DNA of 64,000 nucleotides from Mytilus galloprovincialis (GCF_965363235.1 NC_134843.1:92103795-92167794), one strand, 5' to 3'; positions 29,043-41,005 are shown, numbered from the stretch's first letter. A program made the numbers and translations. Notes: generated by a model from the letters alone, not told the origin.

Positions 29043-32000
29043 ATTATTTCAGCAAAACTAATTGTGGGATAGGTGCCACGGTTTTTGCAATTCAGAAAAC
29101 TCATTAATTTTGATAAAATTGCAAAGAATAAGGTTTTAAAGTAATTCACCTGTTTGTATAACATGTATAACATGTATGACATAATAGCAATTAGAACATT
29201 TCAAATTTTTAGTGAAACAACTCCTTTGTTAACTTTAAAAATTAAGTTCAATAATATGTTAATAGATGGATTTGCTGTAAAAATCATGAAATTAAGTTAC
29301 ATTGTAATATTCAATAATAGTGAAATGTAATGCAAATATAAACTAGCTTCATGTGATGATTTTTTTCTTTTCCAGATTGAATGGAATGCCACAACAAAGA
29401 TGTTAGAGAAACCTACAGACATAGCAGGCTTTTATTTGTCTAAAACAGTAAGCAATGTTATTAGACAGCAGCAGTAGTCATATTTAACAAAGTTACTTCC
29501 TTTATATTTTCATCTGTACCCTCATTGTCCTAGACCACATGTAAATGTAACTAGGACTGGTATTTGATTTTATAATTATATATCTGAAGATCTAACATCA
29601 TTCAAACCTTCTGTGTACAATATGTTGGTGTCTTCAAACTTGGGTATATTTATGAAATTAATAAAATAGGATGAGGTGTTCTTGAGAAGGGAAAGTGCAT
29701 TTCTTTTTCTCTTAGATTTAATGTTATCTGGGATATATGAAGCTTGTTTGAGGAGATACAAGGAGAAAGCAATGAGATAAAAACTAGCATAGAGACCATT
29801 GCATGCAAAAGTTTTGGCAAAATAAGGTTCTCTGGGAGACTGAGAGATTAAAATGAGTCAAACCTATTAGATATTTTTGTGTCTGATCAAAGTCATGAAT
29901 ATTGTCAGGGGTTGTATTGTGTCATATTTTAATTTTTGGAATTAGCTGTACTTCTACTTAAAATTTGGATATTGAAATGATTCTGTATGTGATTTAAATG
30001 ATTATGGATAGAATATAGCAAGGGCTAATAAAATGTAATAATTCTAAACGTTATACGTGTAGTATATTACTTCATTAACATGATCACTATTGGAACTTCT
30101 AGATATTTGTAACTGTTGATTTAACTGATTCCAAAGTTTACACTAGGTTTAAAACATAAATTTTCTTTTCCAGAAAAGTGCTAGTAACTCAAGAACAACA
30201 TCAGTTTCTGAAAAATCAACACAGTCATGTCTTCCCAAAGAAAGTCTAGAACAGGAGTCCTGTGAAACCGTAAAGAGAAATAATGAATCAGATTTACAAA
30301 AAGAAAACAAAGAGTCAGATCATAACAAATTAAATCAAGAAAATTCTGAATCTGATTTAAAAGAAAATGTGACGGTACAAATCAAAGATGCAAAAGACAT
30401 TGATAATTCAGATTTATCAGAAAACACAAATGTAAATGAGAATTTAGACAATGAACAGCTTACAGAGGAAGTGCAAGCATTTCCATCAGAAGGGGAGGTA
30501 ATTCAAGGTAACATGTTAGAAGGTGATTCAGAGGAAGAAGATGACCTCAGTGACGAGGAAGAGAGTGATGATGATGATGACGATGGTTGGATAACACCAC
30601 GTAATATACAGGAAGTTAAACAGAAGATGGGAGAAGTACCCTCAGAAGAAGCTGATGTCACAGTCGGATGTCTCACCATGGACTTTGCAATCCAGGTTGG
30701 CAAATTACAGTATACATATATGGTGTAATAGAAAACAAAGTCCATGTATGAAAAATTATAATATGAATTAGAAATACATTGATACATATCTTAAAAGTGT
30801 ACATCAATACCAATATTAAAAGAGGGGAAAGTAAATAAATACAAAACTTTTTTGCTTAGGGGCCAGTTGAAGCTCACCTCCAGGTGCAGGATTTTCTCGC
30901 TGTGTTGAAGACCCATTGGTGGCCTTTGGCTGTTTTCTGCTACTTGGTCAGGTCATTGTCTCTTTGATTTCCATTTCCATTTCCATTCTCAAATCTAAAT
31001 ATTAATAAAATTTGATATAGATATTTTGGACAATACATGTCCTTCATCAATACTATATTATTTAATTTGTTCTATGTATAAATATGATTTAATTTATCAC
31101 ATGCTTCACTGTTTGTATTTATTTGGTTCTATTAACATATGGTTGTTTATATATTTCAGAATGTTTTAATTCAGATGGGACTGAATGTTATATCAGTCGA
31201 TGGCCTTTTGATAAAAAGGGCAAAAAGTTATGTACTTAGATGCAGTGCTTGTATGAAGTAAGTGTAGTGCAGTAAAATAAAAGATTTTGTAGATGATTTT
31301 TTCATAACAAATAACTGTTTTGTTTCCACAAATTGTTAAAAAAGCAAGTTAGAACGCAAAACTACAATTAAAACAGAAGCACTATACACATGACAACTGC
31401 GAAGTACCAACAAAATCATTAGTTTTCAGAAAGATAAAAAAAAACTTGTTTTAATTACATTTGAAGCACTTTAATCACACAATTTTATTAAACGGTCCAG
31501 TGTTCTCAGATATTTCATAAATAATCCTGGTAAACATGGAAATTTGAAATACCATCTTGTATGTAAAAATTATAGCACAATCTGTAAGAAAAATCAATTC
31601 AGATAGCATCACATTCAATATATATATATCGCATCACATTAACATGATACTAAAAGGCTCTGGGGAGAACACTGAAACCATACAATAAACTCCTTTTATA
31701 GATTAGTTTGTTGTTGATAAATAAAATAATGGCTTCTTCCATCAGAAACCATGAGTCTCAAACAAATCACTCCAGAGGTAATTAATTATATTACCCCAAA
31801 ATGGGAACTAAAAAATAATTTCTTTTAAAATGTGTCTGTAAGACTTGCATCCTCCAGCTTGAGAAAGCATGCTAGTTTGAGCATTATGCTAGAAATTGGC
31901 ATTTGTATGCTAAGACAATATTAATATTAAAGGTTTTATCAGTTAGAACCAAAACGCCAACACAAATTATAATGTTACACAGTGCATAATTGTTTGATAT

Positions 32001-32700
32001 TTACAGGGTGACTACCAATGTGATGAAAGAGTTCTGTCCCTTTTGTGGTAACAATGCATTAAGAAAGGTTTCCATGATAGTGGAAGAAGATGGCAGTATA
32101 AGATATTTTCTATCCAGACGGAAACCTGCAAACACCCGAGGTTTGAAGGTAAAATATTACCCTTTTAAGTTTGAAAAAGGAAAGTTAAAATATTGTTAAG
32201 GTTGAACCTATGTTTATTTCTAAATTAAAGGTGGGATTCTTTTTACTTGACCATATTAGCAGTGCCAACATTGTAAATTAATTTTTAATTCAAGTTTGAC
32301 CGTTCTGCCTTTTCTGTAATTAAAATTGAAGAATTTCAAAGTAAGTCTACTTATATAGCTCTGCATGTATATCAAAGTCTTTAAAACACTGAAATAATTT
32401 AAATTTTAACAATAAATTCCAATATCTTTTTAGTATGCATTGCCGCTTCCAAAGGGAGGTAAGCATTCCCAGAATCCTATATTGTGTGCTGATCAACCAT
32501 TTCCACAGCAGAGAACAACAAAAAAGTCCAAGCAGAAGCTTGACGTGTTTGACCCAGATTATGTGGCAGGGTATTCCCCCTTTGGTGTTACTGACATTAC
32601 TAGTAGAGCCTCACAGCTGGGAATCAGAAATGGGAGAACTGGACAGTTTAACAAGCGAAATCCTAATGAAGGCAGGAAAAATTATGGACGGAGAAAATAA
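23057..32700 (+). CDS. NOB1: RNA-binding protein NOB1 (20S pre-rRNA D-site endonuclease)
   Basis: Eight exons join in phase into 478 codons: 23057-23125, 25909-26041, 27210-27343, 29376-29447, 30174-30695, 31160-31257, 32007-32148, 32434-32700. The N-terminal PIN nuclease starts MSQKSVKHVIADAGAFIRNA (catalytic Asp12) and continues through IGEHIYTIPEVVKEIRDK and SLSAVDIKVLALTYQLE. A long Ser/Glu/Asp-rich linker (exon 5) makes the protein longer than the roughly 410-residue vertebrate form. Next come GWITPRN, VGCLTMDFAIQNVLIQMGL, and a zinc ribbon (RCSACM...FCPFCG). The C-terminus holds LPLPKGGKHSQNP and a basic tail. Family role: cleaves the 3' end of 18S rRNA in cytoplasmic pre-40S particles. 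Transposons occupy introns 1 and 3, but the splice sites are intact. Confidence is high because every domain and phase fits. Confidence 0.96.
23908..24183 (+). pseudogene. N-terminal fragment of a MULE / ZSWIM-like transposase
   Basis: A frame of 91 codons starts MDEEIPVTNFVLGEKFKTWD and includes KFANCEVKYCELQYTCIHGG. The pattern of an N-terminal aromatic-rich segment followed by Cys/His-bearing text resembles the FLYWCH/FAR1-like DNA-binding region of MULE transposases and the derived ZSWIM1/3 proteins. The DDE transposase core is absent, so the copy cannot be autonomous. A continuation in another frame (24102-24359) is probably a decayed remainder. The assignment is by resemblance and would need a profile search. 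Confidence 0.6.
24520..24726 (+). pseudogene. PHD-finger exon carried by the MULE-type element
   Basis: After an acceptor-like CTCTTAG (ending 24519) the open frame reads to a TAA at 24724-24726. It holds a complete C4HC3 PHD finger: CTVC, LVCDGC, WFHQKC and CRKC, with the conserved Trp after the fifth Cys position. In the parent element this would be the transposase C-terminus. It is now separated from the N-terminal fragment by a deletion. No start codon of its own is evident, so independent translation is doubtful. Confidence 0.7.
27494..28766 (+). mobile_element. Non-autonomous hAT-type element in NOB1 intron 3
   Basis: A 1273-bp element with perfect 8-bp flanking duplication CACAATAT (27486-27493 and 28767-28774). 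Its related inverted ends are CAGTGATTTTGCTAGC on the left and the complement of CAGGGTTTAAGCTAGG on the right. The 8-bp TSD and CA-G start are hAT hallmarks. No transposase reading frame remains. Confidence 0.88.
29009..29039. repeat. (TA)n microsatellite
   Basis: An uninterrupted run of about 14 TA units in NOB1 intron 3, likely length-variable. Confidence 0.95.
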
Positions 32701-34439
32701 AAAAAAATATATCATTAAAATATTTACCTTAAGTTTGGTATTATAGTTAATTCTTACTTCTAAGGGTGTAATATAAGCCTGTATTATGAGTTTTGTCGTA
32801 GGGAAAAAAAATTGAGATTCAAATAATATTCTTTAACATTCACCTTTAATCACCATCATGAATATGTTAATATGACAGAAGCACATAGATTTGCTCTCAT
32901 TATTCTTATTTATATCGAAATTGGAAAATAGATCTTAATAGTAATATTGTCGGAGGGTCTATTTCCGGTTCAAATCAATGTTTTTTCCACAATGGATCTC
33001 GGAGTTATCTCATAGATTCAATGCAATGAATACATGCATGTGGATTTATAATCAAATAGTGAAAACCCTAAACACAAGAGATATTTTACTATGGTCTTAA
33101 CCCCTTTGTTCTTACCAGAGCAGTCATCAGATTTGTAAATTGATTGTATCATATTCCCTATCTTGATATTTTTCACAGTAGCCTTGATTCACAAGGCAGT
33201 TTATGTAGGCATAGCAATAGCCACTAACCAAGGCAAACAGTTTATTCCTTTATATAGGAAGCAGTTTAAGCACAGTCTTTTACCATAACAGTAAAAACAT
33301 TATCATTTGTATTGCCATTCACTCAAAAACATATGAAATGAAAGACACTTGACCATGATGGCCTCAATTCACATTTTAAGTTTAGTTGTTTAGAATAATT
33401 TATGAGTAAGGCCATACGAGCAGCTGCCGTCATGATCAATTAATTCACACCATCACCTTTCATTTACCTTGCTATTTTTTCATGTCTGCAACAATAAATA
33501 AATTTGTATGTCAGATAATATAAGCAATAGGTCAACTATATTTGGTGTAAAAAATGATTGTAACATCTGACCTTGACCTCATTTTCTAGGTTCAGTGGTC
33601 AATGTTGGGATTTAGTGGTTTTGTGTTTCTCAGATTCTATAATCAATAGAACAGCCTTATTTGATTTATGGTATGTTTGTATGATTTATATGTCTGTATG
33701 ACTGGTTTCATCGGACCTGACCTTTATTTATAGATAAAAGAAGAAGTGGTATTTTTTAAATGCAAGCTTTTAGCTATTAATTGGAAAATAGAATACTTCT
33801 GTTACATACAATGCACATGTATTGGGTACTAGCATCATTAAGGCATGCTTAGTTACTGAAATCTTCACAATTTTAGCATTTGAGTTAATTTTTAGAAGGT
33901 TCCCGTCTGAAACCGAAGTGGCCGCATTTTTGTTCATCCTTTATATTTAAATGTAAGTCGATTTGATGATAATACATAGCATATATAAAGATTAAGATTG
34001 AATACGGATGCGGTCACTTTCATTTTTGACAAAAACCATCTGAAAAGTGACATTATGGCATATTTGATAGATTTTTCATATTAAGCTTGAATTCGAGTCT
34101 TTTATCACCAAATCTTTCACACCAACTAATTGAATCGACTTGCATGTTTAAAAAGTGTCTAAAATATTTCATCAAATCTGAAATTTGAGGCAAAAGTCAG
34201 CACTCACCGGACCTACTCCTTTGACTTATGACACAATATAAAAACAATATGATAAGAATATCAAAAAGTTCATTAAAAGTTTGTCATAGCTTATTTCAAC
34301 ATGATTTTTTTTGTGGATTGCTCCATTTCTAAGATACTAAAAGCTGTATGGCGACTATATTTGATATATGGAATGATTGTAAGGTGAATAGGTCTGTCTG
34401 GCAGGTTTCATCTGACCTTGACCTCATTTTCAGGGTAAA
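32701..34439. other. Intergenic, no gene recognised
   Basis: This is AT-rich sequence after the NOB1 stop. An ATTAAA at 32714-32719 is close to the stop and could be a polyadenylation signal, but I cannot place the transcript end. No open frames with recognisable similarity were seen on either strand. Confidence 0.6.
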
Positions 34440-35385
34440 TTGTTCTAGATATTGAATTTTTAACCGGATTTTTGTGACAAAAATGTCGGTTATTGATTTG
34501 GGGATGTACGGCGGGCGGTCGGGCGGCCGGGCGGGTGGCAATCAGATGTTGTCCGTGCATTAACTCATGAACCGTTCAACCAAAGCTTTTAAAATTTTAA
34601 TATGTTATTCCTGACAACTATACGAAGGTCAAGTTCAATAATGGCGATTTTGACTTTTACCGTTCAGGAGTTATGGTTCTTGAAAGATTGAAAAATGCAG
34701 TTGTCCGTGCATTTACGCATGAACTGTTCTACCAAAGCTTCCCAAATTTTAATATGTTGTTACTAATGAAAGAATGGAGGTCAAGTTCAATAATGACAAA
34801 TTTGACTTTTATCGTTCAGGAGTTATGGTTCTTGAAAGATTGAAAAATGGAGTTTCCAGTCGTGTCCGTGCATTTATGCATGAACTGTTCTACCAAAGCT
34901 TCCGAAATTTTAATATGCTGTTACTGATGACAAAATGGAGGTCAAGTTCAATAATGACGATTTTGACTTTTACCGTTCAGGAGTTATGGTTCTTGAAAGA
35001 TTGAAAAATGGTTTTTCCCGTCGTGTCCGTGCATTTTCTCATGAACCATTCAACCAAAGCTTTTGAAATTTTAATATGTTGTTACTGATGACAAAATAGA
35101 GGTCAAGTTCAATAATGACGATTTTGACTTTTACCGTTCAGGAGTTATGGTTCTTGAAAGATCGTAAAATGGCGTTTCCATTCAGGTTGTTGCATTTACT
35201 CATGAACCATTCAATCTAAGCTTTTCAAATTTTAATATGTTGATACTGATGACAAAATGGAGGTCAAATTTGATATTGACGATTTTCACTTTCACCATTC
35301 ATCAGTAATGGTTCTTGTGATATTGCCAGGACACAAATCAATGTTAATAAATCCGGTTTGCTGTCGTTGTGACAGCCTCTTGTCT
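34440..35385 (+). mobile_element. Tandem-repeat element, five units of about 160 bp, GGCG/GGGCGG-rich head
   Basis: A head (CCGGATTTTTGTGACAAAAA, then a CGGCGGGCGGTCGGGCGG tract at about 34508-34536) leads into units anchored by GTCCGTGCATTNACTCATGAAC. These anchors lie at 34551, 34703, 34863, 35024 and 35185. The tail is CCGGTTTGCTGTCGTTGTGA. The plan, a G-rich microsatellite plus 160-bp tandem units, parallels the element at 16749-17697, but the sequence is unrelated. It is probably a second pearl-like/Helitron-like family. Confidence 0.75.
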
Positions 35386-35399
35386 ATGGTTTTGTCAGG

Positions 35400-36320
35400 A
35401 AATCGGATACTATAGAAGAAGATGCTTTATTTCCATAAAATGGGCTCACAAGGAGCATAATATAATATCATTATAATGTTATTTTTACAAATATAATAAA
35501 CAATACAGTATAGTTACAAACACAAATAAGACACACCAATTTTCATATATTAGTATATAAATATAGGAGTATATATAAAACCTTCGTCTCAGGCACACAT
35601 CTAGAAAGTAACTAAAAAGAATTCTGTGAGTAGGCTAAATATATCTATCTGAACTGCAGGAGGCACCAAGGGATGGTGCTATATGGCATGGTGGGTATAT
35701 TATTAAAATGTGTGTCGAGACATTAATGATATGGTAAGATATTGTAAGAAGTTGCCTGGTGCAGAGGAGTCGGTACTATTTAAAGTGACACAACTGCAAG
35801 AGGCACCAAGGGACAATGCTAATTGACACATGTGCCAAAGTGCACATATAACGAAAGAGATCAAATATTACAGTTTAATTATAAAAAAAAAAACACCATA
35901 CCAACCTCGTGCCTAGTGCAGAAAGCCTGATTTAGATATTTATCTTTCAAGTTATATTTTGTCTTCATCAACTAACTCACAGACAGATATCAAGAAATCA
36001 AGATTCTCTACATTAAGTAACCATATTATTTTTTGGCTAGAAATCAAATGCGTGAAGTTTGGGCATAGTGAGTTAATAGTAGAATTCAAACAATTTACAT
36101 GAAAATAAAAAAAAAAAATTCATCATCTACTTCATTTGAGGTGCACATATTCTGTCTTGTTGGGGAGTAAGTACCCTGATAGCGACCTTGTTCAATTCTT
36201 AGTCTGTGAGAAGAAATACGCAATCGAGTGATATTTCTCTGTTCAGGTGATTGTAATAATTTAAAGTAAGATATCTTTCAAGACTAAAATGCGTCTTGAA
36301 AGTGCTATAGCTACAACGCT
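35400..36320 (-). pseudogene. Decayed LINE (non-LTR retrotransposon) 3' end
   Basis: On the minus strand, frame fragments read RNITRLRISSHRLRIEQGRY, then a Cys and NEVDDEF (36110-36250). A frame-shifted stretch ending ICELVDED-like follows (35955-36100). These match in kind the C-terminal tail after the reverse transcriptase of LINEs (LTKLR...GRY...C...VEDE). The 3' tail includes GAGCCCATTTTATGGAAATA with AATAAA. Several frameshifts and stops make it dead, and it is heavily 5'-truncated. Confidence 0.7.
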
Positions 36321-36339
36321 ATATAAACAGTAGGTCAAC

Positions 36340-36480
36340 CATAGCCAGTCAACCCTGATCTCCTAAGGTGCAGGTGCAATCGACTCCAATCTTAATTGAC
36401 TAGAATTGTTAGTTTTCCTACCAAGGTGACTGGTTCTATCCTGGTAGTTTGGCTTACTGCACAAATAAAAACTTGAATTC
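36340..36480. repeat. Possible short dispersed repeat
   Basis: A distinctive stretch (GATCTCCTAAGGTGCAGGTG... CAAGGTGACTGGTTCTATCC) lies between the LINE remnant and the next transposon. It looks like a SINE-like unit, but only one copy is visible here, so the call is weak. Confidence 0.3.
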
Positions 36481-36769
36481 CACACAAGTGTTGAAACTGC
36501 TGTTATACATCAATCAAATCAACATAATTTGTTGTATGGAATAATTGCATGGTGTACATGTTGTATGCCTATGGATTAATTTGAGAGGATTATTGGTAAA
36601 GTGAATGCGATACTGGTAGTAACACCTTCATATTATAGACTTTAACATAAATTTTAATCACAATAAGTATTGCAAGCGAACCATTTCAGCATATGCATAT
36701 ATTTATTTTCCTTTTATCAAAACTGGGGTGATCTCAGGTGCTTCAGAAGGGTAAGTAGATCCAACCTAA

Positions 36770-38073
36770 CATGCGCGTAGCTACGTTTACGTCAAAACGC
36801 CCGGGCGTACACTTGAACTTTTTAAAAATAAAACAAATAATCGACATAGAATAAGAAAAACTGGTCAAAAGCACACCATCCTTGTGTTTCTTTTTTTTTT
36901 TTTATTGTAATTTTGAATAAAAAGGGACTAAATTTACTCAAATAGATCATTTTATCAATTTGTTCGAAACTTTTGTAAAAGTCTGAATCTACTATGAATT
37001 CTACGTATTTCTCTTATATTTAAAGCAATTCACTATCTGGTCAGATTCGATATGCTGTTTGTATTTTTGTCGAGCCTGTGATTTATGTCCCAAAAGCGAG
37101 ACAAAGCGGCGTCAATATTTAGGTTCCGAATGTAGTTAAAGTATTTTAAATGACTCTCCGTGAAATTTTACGAAAGTTGGACAGATACTGTTTATGATCA
37201 AAAGAGTATTTAGAGCAATATAATAATGCAATTATATCTTTAATTTTCTCGCATTTTAAGGACAAAATGTATTTCTTTCTGCAATTAATAAATGGTCGCA
37301 GTTTGGGCTTACATTTTGTTATTTCTCAATTACCATAACAACTTGTCGAACCTTCATCGAATTTTATGAAAATGCCGAAGAAGCTTTTTCTCTGACTAAT
37401 GTCTAAAGCTAAAATTTTGAAAGCATTTGTTTTCGTTCATTTTTCTGTTCTTTTCTGATAGACAGATAGCCGGACTCTTCTTTACGCAATTAATTGTTTT
37501 ACATGCTCAATTTATAAACCTTCATAGATTGTCATGAAATATTCCAGATCAAGAAAAAAATATCAAAAGAAAATTTAATATTTTTTTTAAATCCCTTTAA
37601 AGAAATGATAAATCGATTCACTTTTTGTGGGAAGAAATCCTAAATGTTCCAGAATTTTTTATATTGAACCTCTTAGACATATTTTTTTTCCTGTTCATTA
37701 AAAGGTGTTTTGTCGATTGTATGCTCACTCACGGCACCCTTTAAACTTATTTAAAGTTATATTGGTTTGGACGTTTTCTCTAAAACAAATGACCATTAGA
37801 CTAGCTTCCAGTTTAACACGATGAATAAGTTAACATATTACAAAATTTAACCAAAACAAATAAACCATTTAGATTCAAAAGTACATGTATGTTGCTATCA
37901 ATGATTTTTTACTGACAGGAATAATTACGGTATCTTATTCTCGATAGCTTTCGGGGGCTTCGTCCCATTCGAACCCACTACCAGCAGGTGCTTTAACATT
38001 GGGCGGTTGGCACCCCTAATATCCCTCGCCAAGGTTCGGGCGTACACGTAAAAATTACCCAGCTACGCCACTG
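36770..38073 (+). mobile_element. hAT-like DNA transposon with 5-bp duplication
   Basis: A 1304-bp element. Its ends are inverse relatives: CATGCGCGTAGCTACGTTTA on the left and the complement of CAGTGGCGTAGCTGGGTAAT on the right, and each is followed inward by a CGGGCGTACAC block or its inverse. The flanks carry CCTAA on both sides (36765-36769, 38074-38078). The inside is AT-rich with no transposase frame. The left flank (36725-36765) is a fragment of the RT-element tail family. Confidence 0.75.
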
Positions 38074-38238
38074 CCTAATATTGCACCCGTTATGCTACTT
38101 CTATATAAATATGTTCATACCTTATAATAAATTATCAAGCATTCGGCAATAAGAAATTGGTAACTGAATCTTATCTAACCCGAGGACATTACTAGATTCA
38201 CTAACCATTGGTCAAGTAAATTTTATAACTGAAACTTA

Positions 38239-38384
38239 CAGAGGCGGAATTAGGGAGCCGACTACACCCCCCCCCCCCCCCCTAATTGATTTATTTTATA
38301 GGAAATCACTGAAGCATGACTGGAGCAGGCCCCCTCTTATGAAGTCAGTGGGTCCCTCTTATGAATTTGTTTGATCCGCCACTG
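38239..38384. mobile_element. Short MITE with CAG-GGCGGA ends
   Basis: A 146-bp element from CAGAGGCGGAATTAG to GATCCGCCACTG, with ACTTA on both sides (38234-38238, 38385-38389). It contains a C17-type homopolymer. Its end type matches 1599-1751. Confidence 0.75.
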
Positions 38385-39299
38385 ACTTATGCCAATGCGA
38401 ACATTTAAAACTAAAATCTGTTCATGGCAAAGAAACAATAACACTGTAACTGCTATTAACGACACATACATTCAGAATGATTTGATAAAAAAAAAACACT
38501 AGGAACAACAAGAAAAATATGAACCCTATTAACAAAACTAGGGATGACAAGACAGGTGCTCCGGGAGAGGTGTCAAATCCTGCTCAGCATATGTCACCTC
38601 TCTTGTTGATCATGCAACAACAACAAGGGGGGGGGGGGAATCTACGTCATCACGCAGGGTGTCGGCGGTTGAAATAGGACCACCATCTTGTCGCTTCAAG
38701 GTAAGAATTTTACTTATTATGCCAGTTATATGAGGGTTATGGTTATACAAAATAGTCCACCAAAGACTATATAAAGTAGGAAAATAAATAAGCCATCGCT
38801 CAATATTATTGGTTATCTCAATTTTGCAAACACTTCGATACCAGTTTTAGGAATTGGGTCAACATGCAGGATATCGGCAAAAATTTTCATAACAACATCT
38901 TGATTATCAAGAACCGCCTACTTTATCAACAAATGAACATGTCCGAATTCTTTATTGTACTCGGGAAAATACTTGTTACTCACAAATATCCGTCATTATG
39001 GTCGAAAAACGTCTTATTTTTTAAAAATGGAAAAAGGATGTCGGCAACTCATCGAATATCGAAGGATGTCGGGGACACGCTAATATATTAACGATGTAAG
39101 TGTCCTTTGATTATATCAACCATAATAAAGATACGATAAAAAAAAACAGGATTAGTGTTCCTTGCTTGCTTCCATTTCATGCACTCAATTTTAGGTTCAA
39201 TTTTTGTAAATATTCGAGAAAAAAAAAGTTTTAGAAGGTGAAAGTCAGATTTCGTTTCAGTTAAGCCAGGGGTCCCACAGGGGTCAATTATTGGACCAA

Positions 39300-39560
39300 G
39301 TATTTTTATTTATAAATTAACTGTTTACAAAATTTGGAATTTTTTGAAATACTAAGGCTTTTCTACCCCAGGCATAGATTACCTTAGCTGTATTTGGCAA
39401 TTCTTTTAGGAATTTTTGATCTCAATGCTCTTCAACTTCGTACTTTATTTGGCTTTTTTAAAACTTTTTTGGATTCGAGCGTCACTGATGAGTCTTTTGT
39501 AGACGAAACGCGCGTCTTGCGTATATATAAAATTTAGTCCTGGTATCTATGATGAGTTCA
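39300..39560 (+). mobile_element. Hammerhead-bearing dispersed repeat (retrozyme-like), copy 1
   Basis: It matches 61665-61935 along about 250 bases, for example CAATGCTCTTCAACTTCGTA and CTGATGAGTCTTTTGTAGAC. It contains the hammerhead at 39479-39522. A reverse, more complete unit lies at 57510-57890. The family fits small non-autonomous retroelements with type I hammerheads reported from animal genomes. That link is inference. Confidence 0.75.
39479..39522 (+). ncRNA. Type I hammerhead ribozyme motif, weakened stem I
   Basis: The core CTGATGA (39485-39491) is followed by stem II GTC/GAC with loop TTTTGTA, then GAAA (39505-39508). Stem III is the palindrome ACGCGCGT and the NUH site is GUC, with predicted cleavage after 39516. 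Stem I pairs GCGTCA with TTGCGT, and one C-U mismatch weakens it relative to 61848-61891. Confidence 0.75.
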
Positions 39561-39599
39561 TTTTATACTATAAATGACATTTCATCTGGCCCTACATCT

Positions 39600-39960
39600 G
39601 CCGGGTGTTAAGTAAAGGCAACAGTAGTATACCGCAGTTCGAAATTCATAAATCGAGAAATAAAAACAAATCCGGGTTACAAACTAAAACTTAGGGAAAC
39701 GCATTAAATATAAGAGGAAAACTACGACACAACAGAAATACAACATTAAAATGTAACAAACACAGAAACGAACTATTATATAACAATGGCAATTTTCCTG
39801 ACTTGGTACAGGATATTTTAAGAAAAAAAATGGTGGATTGAACCTGGTTTTGTGACATGCCAAACCCTCCACTTTAATGGCAATGATAAATTTAACATTA
39901 AAATGACAATATTACCTGACAGGATTACATTACAAAAAAATGGGAGAAAATTTAGGACAG
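39600..39960. repeat. Dispersed repeat inside the palindromic element
   Basis: It contains CCTGACTTGGTACAGGATAT, and shortly after GTGACATGCCAAACCCTCCA, phrases that look like part of the RT-element family. The minus strand shows only short frames. No gene seen. Confidence 0.4.
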
Positions 39961-40009
39961 AGAAATACACTAATAATGGCTAACAAAAAGTATCAGGTTT
40001 AAGATTTTA

Positions 40010-40070
40010 TACGCCAGACGTGCGTTTCGTTACATTTTTACTAGCATGTGATACCGTCGTTATTTTGGCT
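40010..40070 (-). repeat. Hammerhead-repeat fragment
   Basis: The minus strand reads AACGAAACGCACGTCTGGCG, the 3' half of the hammerhead core seen at 61848-61891. The CTGATGA half has decayed. It is an inactive relic inside the palindromic element. Confidence 0.5.
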
Positions 40071-40397
40071 TTTTAATCGAACTTTCATGTCTCTACAGTA
40101 CAAAAAGATCTCATGGGAAACTATGCTGGTAAAGGCATTCCACCCAGACAATTGTGCAATGTCATCCCAGACACCAGATTAATAAAGCAATCTTATATAA
40201 CTACACGTTGTTCAACCACACATTATAATACGGAAGAACTGCAGGAGCAAGTGCTATCAATTCTTGCAGTTTGTCATTTTTTAGGGATCCTTCATTTCAT
40301 GTTCCATTTCATGTAACATGTCGTTTTGAAGTTGATCTACAAGCAATCGTATGCATGGCCCTGTTGGTCCTCTGACTATCGTGACATTTGCTCAAGT

Positions 40398-40901
40398 CTA
40401 CTGGCGGATTTGTTGAAATTTCTTCAGTAATTGACACTGGGGAAACTTAATATTTTTGCCAGGCGTTTTTATTTTGATGACAAATGAGGATTTGCATGGT
40501 TTTGATTTTTTTATGGGTGGCGATTTAGTGGGCGATCTGGTCGGCTGTTCAACATCGGATTGTATTCGTAATCGTTTCCGCCTGCACAAGTTTAAATTTG
40601 ATTTGCGGCTTGTCATGACCATTAGTTTTAAATTAGATCTAGTCACATGTTGAATAACATATGTGTTAAAAATAGTATATATTAGTGTGTCCCCGACATC
40701 CTTCGATATTCGATGAGTTGCCGACATCCTTTTTCCATTTTTAAAAAATAAGACGTTTTTCGACCATAATGACGGATATTTGTGAGTAACAAGTATTTTC
40801 CCGAGTACAATAAAGAATTCGGACATGTTTATTTGTTGATAAAGTAGGCGGTTCTTGATAATCAAGATGTTGTTATGAAAATTTTTGCCGATATCCTGCA
40901 T
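40398..40901 (-). CDS. Unknown 167-codon ORF of the palindromic element
   Basis: An uninterrupted frame begins MQDIGKNFHNNILIIKNRLL. Its first 75 codons lie within the inverted arm and are repeated almost unchanged on the other arm (38864-39091, plus strand; one Ile/Met difference seen), where the frame ends after 75 codons. The C-terminal half is unique and strongly basic (CRRKRLRIQSD, KSPPIKKSKPCKSSFVIKIK), suggesting nucleic-acid binding or a nuclear signal. No known domain recognised. It could be one exon of a transposon protein. Its conservation between arms may simply reflect recent duplication. Confidence 0.4.
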   Translation of the reverse strand: MQDIGKNFHNNILIIKNRLLYQQINMSEFFIVLGKILVTHKYPSLWSKNVLFFKNGKRMSATHRISKDVGDTLIYTIFNTYVIQHVTRSNLKLMVMTSRKSNLNLCRRKRLRIQSDVEQPTRSPTKSPPIKKSKPCKSSFVIKIKTPGKNIKFPQCQLLKKFQQIRQ

Positions 40902-41005
40902 GTTGACCCAATTCCTAAAACTGGTATCGAAGTGTTTGCAAAATTGAGATAACCAATAATATTGAGCGATGACTCATTTATTTTCCTACTTTATATAGTC
41001 TTTGG

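Noticed and set aside
34774..35004. 76-codon frame with repeated peptide
   Set aside because: It is a by-product of the 160-bp tandem repeat.
40113..40316. 67-codon frame starting MGNYAGKGIPPRQLCNVIPD
   Set aside because: An acceptor-like site precedes it and it may belong to the palindromic element, but I recognise no family and cannot join it to other exons.
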